A stretch of DNA of 23,588 bases from Perlabentimonas sp964490015 (GCA_964490015.1 CAZBBA010000066.1:1-23588); one strand, 5' to 3'; positions 1 to 8,573 are shown, counted from the first letter of the stretch. The notes: generated by a model from the letters alone, not told the origin. Translations and numbers: made by a program.

Positions 1-602
1 TTAAGTCGATACACAGCAGCTACATAAATCCCACAGTTATCGACGAGCGCCAGCTCAACATTGCGCAAATGGACGTGTTCTCGCGCCTTATGATGGATCG
101 CATTATCTTCCTGGGCGTTCCCATCAACGACGATGTGGCCAACATTATCCAGGCACAGCTGCTATTCCTCGACTCCAACGACCCCTCAAAGGATATCCAA
201 ATCTATCTAAACTCGCCCGGCGGGTCGGTTTACGCAGGACTGGGAATCTACGACACCATGCAGTATATCAGCTCCGATGTGGCCACCATTTGCACGGGCA
301 TTGCCGCATCCATGGGTGCAGTGCTGCTTTGCGCTGGCGCTGCAGGTAAGCGATCTGCATTACCCCACTCGCGGGTGATGATCCACCAGCCCATGGGCGG
401 TGCCGAGGGGCAGGCGTCGGATATTGAGATCACCACGCGCCAGATACTTGCCCTACGCAAGGAGTTGTACGATATTATTGCCCTCCACTCGGGCAAACCC
501 TTCGATAAGGTGGAGAAGGACTCCGACCGCGACTACTGGATGACCGCCGACGAGGCCAAGGAGTACGGCATGATTGACCAGGTGCTGAAGAAGGGGGAGT
601 AG
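1..602 (+). CDS. clpP: ATP-dependent Clp protease proteolytic subunit (5' end outside window)
   Basis: Serine peptidase that forms the barrel of the Clp protease and degrades substrates unfolded by a ClpX/ClpA-type ATPase in the cytoplasm. The frame is open from base 3, and residues before the internal Met at 69 (such as SIHSSYINPTVIDERQLNIA) match the usual Bacteroidota N-terminal region, so the gene runs in from the left and lacks roughly 20 codons. The catalytic triad is visible: Ser in AASMGA (bases 309-311), His in MIHQPMGG (384-386) and Asp in DSDRDYWM (531-533). The glycine-rich NSPGGSV segment is also present. A hairpin terminator follows directly, so clpX is not immediately downstream, unlike the common clpP-clpX order. 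Family assignment is secure; whether it is the only clpP copy cannot be seen. Confidence 0.96.
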   Translation, partial: KSIHSSYINPTVIDERQLNIAQMDVFSRLMMDRIIFLGVPINDDVANIIQAQLLFLDSNDPSKDIQIYLNSPGGSVYAGLGIYDTMQYISSDVATICTGIAASMGAVLLCAGAAGKRSALPHSRVMIHQPMGGAEGQASDIEITTRQILALRKELYDIIALHSGKPFDKVEKDSDRDYWMTADEAKEYGMIDQVLKKGE

Positions 603-620
603 GCAGTATTGTGAATAAGA

Positions 621-645
621 AAACCCGGGCAAAGCCCGGGTTTTT
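621..645 (+). terminator. Rho-independent terminator of clpP, possibly bidirectional
   Basis: A perfect 10-bp GC-rich stem (621-630 with 634-643) has an AAA loop and is followed by a T-run. The complementary strand also gives a T-rich tail after the stem, so it may also serve recJ, whose stop codon lies at 646-648 directly beside it. Confidence 0.9.
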
Positions 646-2415
646 CTATTGTGTTTGATCGTTAGCGCGCTCGTAGCCATCCTCAAATTCATCGAGGATC
701 TCATCGAGGTGCTGAATATCTCTTACTCTTAGCTGGATGCTGGTGATGCCCCTAAAACTATTCTCGCCTATGCTGTAGCAAACGCTGAATGCTGAGCCCT
801 CCTGTATCCTCTTGTAATGGTGCGACATTTGGAAACCAATCCCTTGGAAAATCTTGGGGTTGTCCTCCTGTATAAGCGACAGCTTCAGATGGTCGCGGTC
901 GTTGCCCACCAGACGGCTATCTCCGGTATCGTATACATTCTCGGTTACAAACACTGGCGACATATTGCCTGGGCCAAAGGGTTGAAACTGCTTTAGAATT
1001 CGGTAGAATTTATCATCAATCTCGCCAAAATTTAGGCGGGCATCAATATCGATTTGAGGGATAAGCATATTGGGCTCGATATGATCTGCCACAAATTGCT
1101 CGAATCGCTCTTTGAAAATGGGAACATTTTCCACCTTCATGGTTAGGCCGGCGGCATACATGTGGCCACCAAAATTTTCGAGCAGATCGGCGCAGGCCTC
1201 TACGGCCTGGTACAGGTCGAAACCCGGTACCGATCGTGCTGATCCAGTGGCCAGTCCATTCGACTCGGTTAGTACAACCGTGGGTTTAAAGTAGGTTTCG
1301 ATTAGGCGCGAGGCAACGATTCCAACCACGCCCTTGTGCCACTCGGGATTAAAGAGTACAGTTGTTTTACGGTTTTGAAGCGTGGGGTCATCAGCAATTA
1401 GCCTAAGGGCCTCGTGGGTAATGGTTCTGTCCACAAATTTTCGGTCGTTGTTGCACGAGTTTACCACCGATCCCATCTCATAGGCAATGGAGTCGTCCGC
1501 GGCGCAGAGCAGATCCACTGCCGATTTTCCCGATTCCATTCGGCCAGCTGCGTTTATGCGAGGACCTATACGAAACACAATATCATCAATGGCAATAGTG
1601 TGCTTTTCGATTCCTGCCAGCTTAATTATGGCTTTTAGCCCGCGGCTGGGAGCCGTGTTTAGCTGGTGCAGCCCAAAGTGGGTAAGAATTCGGTTCTCGT
1701 CGATCACCGGAACAATATCCGAGGCAATGCTCACGGCCACAAGATCGAGGTAGGGGTAAAGTTCGGATAGCGGAATTCCATTCACCTGGCAATAGCCCTG
1801 CAGAAGCTTAAACCCAACGCCACAACCCGACAGCTCCTTAAATGGATAGTTGCATTCAGGTTGTTTAGGGTCGAGTACTGCAACAGCAAGGGGAATGGAT
1901 TCGCCCGGCAGGTGGTGGTCGCAGATAATAAAGTCGACGCCACGCTGGGTGGCGTAAGCGACCTTCTCTACGGCCTTAATGCCGCAGTCGAGGGCAATTA
2001 CAAGCGAGTAGTTATGCTCAATGGCAAAATCGATACCCGTGTACGAAATACCGTATCCCTCGGAGTACCTGTCGGGGATATAGTTTCCAATATTGCTGTA
2101 CCGCTTACGGAGGAACGAGTACACCAGCGCTACGGCTGTTGTGCCATCCACATCGTAATCGCCATACACCAGAATTTTTTCGCCGGCGGCAACTGCCTTG
2201 TCAATTCGTGCTACCGCTTCCTGCATGCCTTTCATCAGGAAGGGATCGTAGAGCTGCTCAAGAGCTGGCCTAAAGAACATCTTGGCCTGCTCAAAGGTTT
2301 CGATTCCCCGTTGCACCAGCAGGGTGGCCAGCACCCTGTTGATTCCCAAAGAATTCATTAAACCTTCAATCGTGCTGGGGTTACCAGCTTCTTTATAATT
2401 CCATCGCTTTTTCAT
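646..2415 (-). CDS. recJ: Single-stranded-DNA-specific 5'-3' exonuclease RecJ
   Basis: DHH-family nuclease that degrades single-stranded DNA 5' to 3' in recombination and repair; it acts in the cytoplasm and needs divalent metal. At 589 residues it has the usual length. Visible motifs are GDYDVDG near residues 85-91, LDCG near 142-145, the defining DHH at 166-168, GRM further on, and the DHHA1 signature GGHMYAAG in the C-terminal half. I chose the ATG at 2415 over a TTG one codon upstream. It lies 49 bases after lipB on the same strand, so it is probably the last gene of a lipA-lipB-recJ transcript. It converges on clpP across the shared hairpin. Confidence 0.96.
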   Translation of the reverse strand: MKKRWNYKEAGNPSTIEGLMNSLGINRVLATLLVQRGIETFEQAKMFFRPALEQLYDPFLMKGMQEAVARIDKAVAAGEKILVYGDYDVDGTTAVALVYSFLRKRYSNIGNYIPDRYSEGYGISYTGIDFAIEHNYSLVIALDCGIKAVEKVAYATQRGVDFIICDHHLPGESIPLAVAVLDPKQPECNYPFKELSGCGVGFKLLQGYCQVNGIPLSELYPYLDLVAVSIASDIVPVIDENRILTHFGLHQLNTAPSRGLKAIIKLAGIEKHTIAIDDIVFRIGPRINAAGRMESGKSAVDLLCAADDSIAYEMGSVVNSCNNDRKFVDRTITHEALRLIADDPTLQNRKTTVLFNPEWHKGVVGIVASRLIETYFKPTVVLTESNGLATGSARSVPGFDLYQAVEACADLLENFGGHMYAAGLTMKVENVPIFKERFEQFVADHIEPNMLIPQIDIDARLNFGEIDDKFYRILKQFQPFGPGNMSPVFVTENVYDTGDSRLVGNDRDHLKLSLIQEDNPKIFQGIGFQMSHHYKRIQEGSAFSVCYSIGENSFRGITSIQLRVRDIQHLDEILDEFEDGYERANDQTQ

Positions 2416-2464
2416 CAATTTAAAACGGGCTAAATGCTAGTGATTTTAGCATTCGCCCTAATCG

Positions 2465-3145
2465 TTACATGTAAGTAACATCGAAAACTTTCCCAAACAT
2501 TTCCAGCATAACCTCTTGCACTGCATTTACATCAACTTCCTTTCCCAGTTCCTTCTGCATGGAGGTTACACCCTTATCCACAAATCCGCAGGGATTGATA
2601 TAGTTGAAATAGTCGAGATTGGTATTCACATTAAACGCCAACCCATGCATGGTAACAAAACGGCTGGCGCGAACTCCTATTGCGCAAATTTTACGCTCCT
2701 TGCCCTTTTGGCCCACATCGAGCCAAACACCCGTAGCATTCTCGAGCCTGCTGGCCGAAAAGTCAAAGCGCTCAAGCGATTTGATAACAACCTCCTCCAG
2801 CAGGTGGATATACTCCTTAAGGTTGATTTTTATCGCCTCCAGATCGAGAATTGGGTAGGCCACAATTTGGCCAGGGCCATGGTAGGTAATATCGCCACCA
2901 CGATTGATGTGGTAGTACGTTGCGCCAATCTGCTTAAGCATTTCGTCGCTTATAAGCAGGTTGGTGTTGTGCCCACTTTTCCCTAGGGTATAAACGTGCG
3001 GATGTTCACAGAATAAAAGATACCCCGAATGTTCCCTATCGGGCTGATCCCTGTGCGTAAGCACGTTGGCAAACAGCTCCTCCTGATAATCCCAAGCCTT
3101 TTTATAGTCAACTAAGCCAAGGTTTTGGTAGTTTATGGTTTGCAT
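2465..3145 (-). CDS. lipB: Octanoyl-[acyl carrier protein]:protein octanoyltransferase LipB
   Basis: Transfers octanoate from acyl carrier protein to lysines of lipoyl domains (2-oxoacid dehydrogenases, GcvH), the first step of lipoate assembly. The 226-residue protein carries the family core RGGDITYHGPGQ (residues 82-93), the catalytic Lys in KICAIG (about 152) and the catalytic Cys in INPCG (186), with MHGLAFNVN between them. The start is an ATG at 3145. It lies 34 bases downstream of lipA, which performs the next step on the same substrate, so the two are almost surely co-transcribed. Confidence 0.96.
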   Translation of the reverse strand: MQTINYQNLGLVDYKKAWDYQEELFANVLTHRDQPDREHSGYLLFCEHPHVYTLGKSGHNTNLLISDEMLKQIGATYYHINRGGDITYHGPGQIVAYPILDLEAIKINLKEYIHLLEEVVIKSLERFDFSASRLENATGVWLDVGQKGKERKICAIGVRASRFVTMHGLAFNVNTNLDYFNYINPCGFVDKGVTSMQKELGKEVDVNAVQEVMLEMFGKVFDVTYM

Positions 3146-3179
3146 TTATATGTCGATATTTTTTTTTCATCGAATGTTG

Positions 3180-4067
3180 TTAATGAGAGGATTTGTTCCC
3201 TCCCTGTTTTGCCGTTTCCTCGGCGTGGTACGAGGATCGAACCAGTGGGCCGCTCTCCACAAACCTAAATCCCTTTGCCAGGGCCATGGTTTTGTAACGC
3301 TCAAAAACTGCTGGCTCAATATACTTGCTCACGGGCAAGTTGTTACCTCGGGGTTGCAAGTACTGACCAATGGTTATGGCGCTGCATCCTGCATCTACTA
3401 TATCGGTAAGGGCTTGCTCAATTTCACTCTCCTCTTCGCCTAATCCAACCATAATGCCCGATTTGGCAAGATAGCCATTTTTTGCGATATGCGCAATAAC
3501 CGCCAGGCTTTTCCTGTAGCTGGCCCGCGAGCGCACCAATGGGGTAAGCCTTTCTACCGTTTCAATATTATGGGCAATAATATCGGGATTCGATTGCAAA
3601 ACAATATCTAGAAGATTGGTGTTCCCATTAAAATCGGGGATAAGCACCTCTATCTTGGTATCGGGATTTTGTTTCCGCACCTCAACAATGGTGTTGTGCC
3701 AATGCTGAGCCCCTTGGTCGGGCAAATCGTCGCGGGTAACCGAGGTGATTACGCAGTGCCGCAGCTTCATTAGCTTAACCGATTCGGCAACCCGTGCTGG
3801 TTCCTCGGGGCTAGGCGGCAAGGGTTTACCAGTGGTGGTAGCGCAAAACTTGCACGCTCGCGTGCAGATATCGCCCAGAATCATAAAGGTGGCCGTTCCA
3901 TTTCCCCAGCACTCGCCAATATTTGGGCACATTCCGCTTGAGCAAATGGTGTGCAAACCATGCTCCTTTACCACACGACTAACCCGGGTGTATCCATCGC
4001 CCGTGGGTAGTTTTATCTTTAACCAGCTTGGTTTGCGCTCAACTTTTCGATCCTGCATCTGCGACAT
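3180..4067 (-). CDS. lipA: Lipoyl synthase (radical SAM)
   Basis: Inserts two sulfur atoms into protein-bound octanoyl groups made by LipB. Both iron-sulfur cluster motifs are visible: the auxiliary CX4CX5C (Cys 42, 47, 53) and the radical-SAM CX3CX2C (Cys 68, 72, 75 in CTRACKFC). Near the C terminus RSSY supplies the serine ligand of the auxiliary cluster. The length, 295 residues, is normal. I prefer the ATG at 4067 to the adjoining GTG at 4070. A TAnnTTTG element at 4098-4091 on this strand gives a leader of about 15-20 bases and suggests this is the first gene of the lipA-lipB-recJ unit. Confidence 0.96.
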   Translation of the reverse strand: MSQMQDRKVERKPSWLKIKLPTGDGYTRVSRVVKEHGLHTICSSGMCPNIGECWGNGTATFMILGDICTRACKFCATTTGKPLPPSPEEPARVAESVKLMKLRHCVITSVTRDDLPDQGAQHWHNTIVEVRKQNPDTKIEVLIPDFNGNTNLLDIVLQSNPDIIAHNIETVERLTPLVRSRASYRKSLAVIAHIAKNGYLAKSGIMVGLGEEESEIEQALTDIVDAGCSAITIGQYLQPRGNNLPVSKYIEPAVFERYKTMALAKGFRFVESGPLVRSSYHAEETAKQGGNKSSH

Positions 4068-4090
4068 CACAACTATTTAAAATCAATCTA

Positions 4091-4098
4091 CAAAAGTA
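4091..4098 (-). promoter_or_regulatory. Putative -7 promoter element for lipA-lipB-recJ
   Basis: TACTTTTG on the minus strand fits the Bacteroidota TAnnTTTG -7 consensus and lies about 24 bases before the lipA ATG. The -33 element is weak (a TTC about 21 bases upstream). Inferred from pattern and position only. Confidence 0.5.
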
Positions 4099-4261
4099 GT
4101 AAAATGTATTGGGTTATGGGAATTGAACTCGTAGTTTAATCAACCGTATTTTCAAATTACTCTAATACAGCGCAATAATTCTACCGCTGGGATTGAATGG
4201 TCATGTAAAAAATCTCCCTAATGCTGGGTGTGCCAAGGTTATTTCACCGCAAAAAAATTCA

Positions 4262-4269
4262 TATCTTTG
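4262..4269 (+). promoter_or_regulatory. Putative -7 promoter element for lysS; fixes the lysS start
   Basis: TATCTTTG matches TAnnTTTG exactly. Transcription would begin near 4276, downstream of the in-frame ATG at 4193. That rules out the longer reading frame and leaves a leader of about 22 bases before the ATG at 4298. Confidence 0.6.
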
Positions 4270-4297
4270 CAGCCAAATTTTCAATACTTTACATTTT

Positions 4298-6016
4298 ATG
4301 TTTGAACTAAGTGAACAGGAACAGCTGCGCAGGGCTTCGCTTGCCGAGATGCGTAAGCTTGGAGTAGACCCATATCCCGCTGCCGAGTACCCGGTTAGCC
4401 ACTCATCGTTGGATATCAACAATAATTTCGACTCGCTAAGCGAGAGCAAAACCGATGTATGCATTGCGGGCCGAATAATGACGCGCCGAATTATGGGAAA
4501 TGCGTCGTTCTTTGAGATTCAGGACGAGAAGGGCAGGATGCAGGTTTACATCCGCCGCGATGATATTTGTCCCGACGAGGACAAAACGCTTTACAATACA
4601 GTGTTTAAGAAACTTTTAGATATTGGTGATATAGTGGGTGTTAAGGGATTCGTTTTCAAAACCCAGATGGGTGAGATTTCGGTTCACACGCAGGAACTCA
4701 CTGTGCTGGCCAAATCAATCCGTCCGCTACCCATTGTAAAGGAGAAGGATGGTCAGGTGTTCGATGCGTTTACCGATCCCGAGCAGCGTTACCGCCAGCG
4801 CTACGTCGATTTGGTGGTTAATCCACAGGTTCGCGACACGTTTCTTAAGCGAAGCAAGATTATCAACACCATGCGCGATTTCTTTAACTCCAAGGGTTAC
4901 CTCGAGGTGGAAACGCCAATCCTACAGCCAATCCCCGGCGGAGCCGCTGCTCGTCCATTTATTACGCATCACAATGCGCTGGATATTCCGCTTTACCTGC
5001 GGATTGCCAACGAGCTTTACCTTAAAAGGCTTATTGTAGGTGGATTTGACGGCGTTTACGAGTTTGCCAAGGATTTCCGTAACGAGGGGATGGATCGTAC
5101 GCATAACCCCGAGTTTACCGTTATGGAGATTTACGTGGCCTACAAGGACTATTTTTGGATGATGAACTTTACCGAGGAGATGATTGAGCGCGTTGCACTG
5201 GCGCTGCACAATACTACCAAGGTTACCGTTGGCGACAAGGAGATTGACTTTAAGCGTCCATTCCGTCGCGTAACCATGACCGATGCCATTAAGGAGTACG
5301 CGGGGGTTGATATCAGCGGAAAAACTGAGGAGGAACTACGCCTGATTTGCAGGGACTTGAATATTGATGTTGACAACACCATGGGCAAGGGCAAAATGAT
5401 TGACGAGATTTTTGGTGCAAAATGCGAGCACCACTTTATCCAGCCCACATTTATTATGGATTACCCCATCGAGATGTCGCCGCTATGCAAGCGCCACCGC
5501 AGCAATCCAGAGCTAACCGAACGCTTTGAGCTGATGGTGAATGGCAAGGAGTTGTGCAACGCATACAGCGAGCTTAACGACCCCATCGATCAGCTGGAGC
5601 GATTCCAGGATCAGCTAAAGCTTAGCGAGAAGGGCGACGATGAGGCCATGTTTATCGATAACGATTTTGTGCGTGCGCTTGAGTATGGAATGCCAACCTG
5701 TTCAGGCATGGGAATTGGTATCGATAGGCTTACCATGTTTATGACCAACCAATCGTCCATTCAGGATGTGCTGTTTTTCCCTCAGATGAAACCTGAGCCC
5801 AAATCGCGTAAGGATTCAACCGATGCTTATGCCAAAGCAGGAATTCCTGCTGAATGGGTGCCCGTACTCCAGAAAATGGGTCATTCAACGGTAGCATCGC
5901 TAAAAAGCCTAAAGGCTGGTAAGCTGTTCAACGATTTGTGCGGTTACAACAAGAAAAATAAGCTGGGATTAGCAAACCCAACAATGGATGAGGTTACCCA
6001 GTGGGTTGAGGGATAA
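4298..6016 (+). CDS. lysS: Lysyl-tRNA synthetase, class II
   Basis: Charges tRNA-Lys with lysine in the cytoplasm. The start at 4298 gives FELSEQEQLRRASL, the usual beginning of Bacteroidota LysRS. The frame extends upstream to 4193, but that part precedes the promoter element and looks non-coding. The protein has 572 residues. An OB-fold anticodon-binding domain (GRIMTRRIMGNASFFEIQD) comes first, then the class II core with motif 2 (FRNEGMDRTHNPEF) and motif 3 (GMGIGIDRLTM). About 60 residues beyond motif 3 (EWVPVLQKMG onward) form the extra C-terminal helical tail typical of the phylum. A strong terminator follows, so it is probably monocistronic. Confidence 0.97.
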   Translation: MFELSEQEQLRRASLAEMRKLGVDPYPAAEYPVSHSSLDINNNFDSLSESKTDVCIAGRIMTRRIMGNASFFEIQDEKGRMQVYIRRDDICPDEDKTLYNTVFKKLLDIGDIVGVKGFVFKTQMGEISVHTQELTVLAKSIRPLPIVKEKDGQVFDAFTDPEQRYRQRYVDLVVNPQVRDTFLKRSKIINTMRDFFNSKGYLEVETPILQPIPGGAAARPFITHHNALDIPLYLRIANELYLKRLIVGGFDGVYEFAKDFRNEGMDRTHNPEFTVMEIYVAYKDYFWMMNFTEEMIERVALALHNTTKVTVGDKEIDFKRPFRRVTMTDAIKEYAGVDISGKTEEELRLICRDLNIDVDNTMGKGKMIDEIFGAKCEHHFIQPTFIMDYPIEMSPLCKRHRSNPELTERFELMVNGKELCNAYSELNDPIDQLERFQDQLKLSEKGDDEAMFIDNDFVRALEYGMPTCSGMGIGIDRLTMFMTNQSSIQDVLFFPQMKPEPKSRKDSTDAYAKAGIPAEWVPVLQKMGHSTVASLKSLKAGKLFNDLCGYNKKNKLGLANPTMDEVTQWVEG

Positions 6017-6049
6017 AGAAAATCAACCTTTTTTACGCAACTACAATAC

Positions 6050-6085
6050 ATTCGGCTGAGGTTGTACCTCAGCCGAATATTTTTT
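6050..6085 (+). terminator. Rho-independent terminator of lysS
   Basis: A perfect 13-bp stem (6050-6062 with 6066-6078) with a TGT loop is followed by a run of Ts. No T-run exists on the opposite side, so it serves only rightward transcription. Confidence 0.92.
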
Positions 6086-6182
6086 GATAGGCTTTGCCTG
6101 CTTCGCGGATGTAATCTTTTTGCCTTTTCAGACAATAGTATCAAGACAGCCTGTTGCCGAACTAACTCTTGAACAATCAGTT

Positions 6183-7520
6183 CTAATTCATCCTATTTGA
6201 TTTGTTAACCCGAACAAGTCTAATTTTAGGTTTATAGCTGTATTCCAACTTTAATGGTTTGCAAATAGTGGACAGTGCATTGTGTAAATCGTGGTTAGTA
6301 AAGTGTCCGCTAAAACTCAAGGTAGTGGGGTCGAATCCTTGAAACTCTATTGAAAAATTGAATTGTCGTTCCAACTCCTCAAAAACCAAGTTGAGTGGTG
6401 TTTCCAAAAAGTTAAACGATCCACCAGTCCATTTATCGGCATTGTAAATATTTATCCTTTTTACCTGCAAGTAGGTGTCGTGCTCACCAACAGCTGTTCC
6501 CTCTCCCATAGTAAGTGAGTGCTCATAACCATTTTCAAGTGTAAGTAAGATATTTCCCTCCAAACATTTAACATCAAGGATTTGATCTCTTAGGCAGATA
6601 TTTATTTTTGCTTGATATGTGGTAATAGAAATTTTTCCTGCATCAATTCTAAAAGGATTCTCGTTTGCTGCTACCTCAAAAAGCCCTTCACCACTAAGCG
6701 ATAAAGTTCGTGAGGTTTTCCATCCAAATTTTCGATACTTAACATAGCTATCGGCATTTAGGGTAACAAACGATGAATCGGGAAGCAGTAAGTAGGCATA
6801 CTTGTCTTTAGGGGTTTGGTGGGATATTGTGGCCAGCTGCCAATCCCAAATCATCGAAATAAAAACGATTAGTAAAAGGATCAATCCTCCAGAACGCATC
6901 AACCTTGATGTAATTCGCGAAACTCGTTCCTCTTTTCGAAACTGCAGCCAAATTGTTTCTGTATTAATCCTGTAAACAGGTGGTTTTAAGGATGCGAATA
7001 AGCTCAGAAGCTGATCAATTGTCATGGGTTTTTTTACTTCAAAATCCCCTCCAAGGCACTCTTTTTCTAGCAGGCCAATGGCCTGCTCGTTGGCTGCAAT
7101 AACCTCTCGTACTTTTATTTTAAGCCGTTCACCTATTACATCAACCCCAAGCCCATCAAGCCTGTTCATTAGAAATACTGTACGCGCTAATGATGGTAGT
7201 AGGCTAAGAGCATTATTGATAAAAACCTTGTAATCCTTAGCAAATTCATTTGTAGCTTCAAAGGCAAAGGAAACAGGTTTGGGCAGTCTTTTTTTTCGAA
7301 TTATCAGCAATGCCAATGAGTATGCAAGCGATGGGTCGATGGAGCCTTTTATTTTACCTCGGATTGACCATAACTTAACAAAAACCTCGGTGAGAATTGA
7401 TTCTGCTGCTATGGCATCGCCAGTTTTGTAGTAGATGTAATTATGCACACCGTCGGCATGCTGCTCAAAGAAGTTTTGAAACCAGCTCTCGTAATCGAAT
7501 ATGATTTGAGCGTTTGCCAT
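6183..7520 (-). CDS. Fused ECF sigma-like / FecR-type anti-sigma membrane protein
   Basis: One 445-residue frame joins two proteins that are normally separate. Residues about 10-80 resemble ECF sigma region 2 (YYKTGD...AES...EVFVKLW). Residues 103-155 resemble region 4 (LPSLARTVFLMNRLDGL, then a helix-turn-helix-like stretch ending VIAANEQAIGLLE). An anti-sigma-like segment follows with the conserved Trp of FecR N-terminal regions (TIWLQF, about 188-193). Next come one membrane helix (about 210-226), a FecR periplasmic domain (LLLPDSSFVTLNADS to about 345) and a DUF4974-type C-terminal domain (about 367-432). The sigma part lacks usual conserved residues, such as the Gln of EDIVQ, and its recognition helix is divergent, so it may be inactive. 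The Gly-Thr of FecR LGTxFxV is also missing. It starts 3 bases after rlmN. No TonB-dependent receptor lies nearby. Domain calls are by eye. Confidence 0.82.
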   Translation of the reverse strand: MANAQIIFDYESWFQNFFEQHADGVHNYIYYKTGDAIAAESILTEVFVKLWSIRGKIKGSIDPSLAYSLALLIIRKKRLPKPVSFAFEATNEFAKDYKVFINNALSLLPSLARTVFLMNRLDGLGVDVIGERLKIKVREVIAANEQAIGLLEKECLGGDFEVKKPMTIDQLLSLFASLKPPVYRINTETIWLQFRKEERVSRITSRLMRSGGLILLLIVFISMIWDWQLATISHQTPKDKYAYLLLPDSSFVTLNADSYVKYRKFGWKTSRTLSLSGEGLFEVAANENPFRIDAGKISITTYQAKINICLRDQILDVKCLEGNILLTLENGYEHSLTMGEGTAVGEHDTYLQVKRINIYNADKWTGGSFNFLETPLNLVFEELERQFNFSIEFQGFDPTTLSFSGHFTNHDLHNALSTICKPLKLEYSYKPKIRLVRVNKSNRMN

Positions 7521-7523
7521 TCA

Positions 7524-8543
7524 TTAAGTCTGTTTACCGATATTTTTTCCAGCCATCATACCACATGCGGCATCTATATCGTGGCCTCGCGAATGCCTCA
7601 GCGTTGTAGGTATGCCCTGCAGATTAAGTTTGTGCTGAAAGTCTTTTGCTGCGATTGCAAGACTGCTATCGCTTTTTTTGGAGTTAAGCGGAATTACATT
7701 AACATGACATTTGAGATCGGACAACAGCTCCGCAATGCCATTTGCATGCTCCTGTGAGTCGTTTTCGCTCGGAACAACCACATATTCAAACGATAACCTT
7801 AAGGGTTTTTTTAGTGGATATTGCCTAAAGAAATCGACAACGCTTTCGATAGGATATTTTTCTTCGGAGGGCAAAATTTTTGCCCGTTGCTCTGCAAAAG
7901 GACTATGAAGACTGATAGCTATATTGCAATTTCTCGAACTAACCAGTTTTTCAAGTTGAGGAATTATACCAACTGTAGATAAGGTAATTTTGGCAGCACC
8001 AAAGGCAAAACCCCACTCCGCATTTAGGATATCTAAGGCACTAAAAACAGACTTGGGATTATCCAAAGGTTCGCCCATCCCCATTACCACTATTCTATTT
8101 ACCTGCTGTCGCTGTGGGATAGTCAATAGCTGACTTAGGATTTGAGCTGTGCTCAGGTTTTCCATTAATCCCAAGCTACCCGTATAGCAGAAGCTACAGC
8201 CCATTTGGCAACCGCTTTGGGTCGAAATGCAAAGGGTATTCCTTTTTCCACTAGGCATGTATGCCGTTTCGAATGGGTTACCGTTTTCTGTTGTGAACAG
8301 GTATTTTGAGGTACCATCTTTAGAGGTTTGGCTGCTTTGGGGTTGCAAATATTCAATGGAGAAATTGGCATCGAGTTTATGTCGAACCTCCGAAGGGATT
8401 GATTTCATCTGCAAAAATGAATGGCAGCCTCGGCGATACATCCAGGTACAAACTTCTCGGGCCAGCAAGGGGCTAGCTTCAAGATCGGTTAGCACCAATT
8501 CCACTTCGCTTAGCGTATATCCCAGTAGTTTCTTTTTCTGCAT
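7524..8543 (-). CDS. rlmN: RlmN-type 23S rRNA/tRNA adenine-C2 methyltransferase (radical SAM)
   Basis: Methylates C2 of an adenine in 23S rRNA (A2503 in E. coli) and in some tRNAs, using two SAM molecules. The radical-SAM motif is CQMGCSFC (Cys 112, 116, 119). The two mechanistic cysteines are present as Cys 105 (in TLCIST) and Cys 327 in the terminal DIDAACGM. MGMGEPLDN, STVGIIP and SLHSPF are family landmarks. At 339 residues it has the usual length, though parts of the C-terminal half (the stretch after EEKYPIES) look divergent. The start is the ATG at 8543. The downstream sigma/FecR fusion gene follows with only 3 bases between, implying translational coupling. Cfr would also fit this family, but the gene's setting and the DIDAACG ending favour RlmN. 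Confidence 0.9.
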   Translation of the reverse strand: MQKKKLLGYTLSEVELVLTDLEASPLLAREVCTWMYRRGCHSFLQMKSIPSEVRHKLDANFSIEYLQPQSSQTSKDGTSKYLFTTENGNPFETAYMPSGKRNTLCISTQSGCQMGCSFCYTGSLGLMENLSTAQILSQLLTIPQRQQVNRIVVMGMGEPLDNPKSVFSALDILNAEWGFAFGAAKITLSTVGIIPQLEKLVSSRNCNIAISLHSPFAEQRAKILPSEEKYPIESVVDFFRQYPLKKPLRLSFEYVVVPSENDSQEHANGIAELLSDLKCHVNVIPLNSKKSDSSLAIAAKDFQHKLNLQGIPTTLRHSRGHDIDAACGMMAGKNIGKQT

Positions 8544-8573
8544 TTTGCAAAATTACGATTTTTGCAATTCTTA

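Noticed and set aside
1861..2361. Long rightward ORF opposite recJ, and similar antisense ORFs opposite lipB, lysS, sigma and pgi genes
   Set aside because: They lie wholly inside strongly supported genes on the other strand and have no recognisable motifs.
4193..4297. 35-codon N-terminal extension of lysS from an upstream ATG
   Set aside because: It precedes the TATCTTTG promoter element, lacks similarity to known LysRS N termini, and the start at 4298 gives the expected beginning.
6183..7520. Two overlapping genes misread as one by a frame error
   Set aside because: There is one continuous frame with no stop and no second start with its own signal at the junction; a sequencing-error fusion remains possible but nothing in the sequence suggests it.
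8548..8555. Leftward TAATTTTG as the rlmN promoter
   Set aside because: It lies only 4 bases before the rlmN ATG, which would make the transcript leaderless, and there is no -33 element; AT-rich chance match is as likely.
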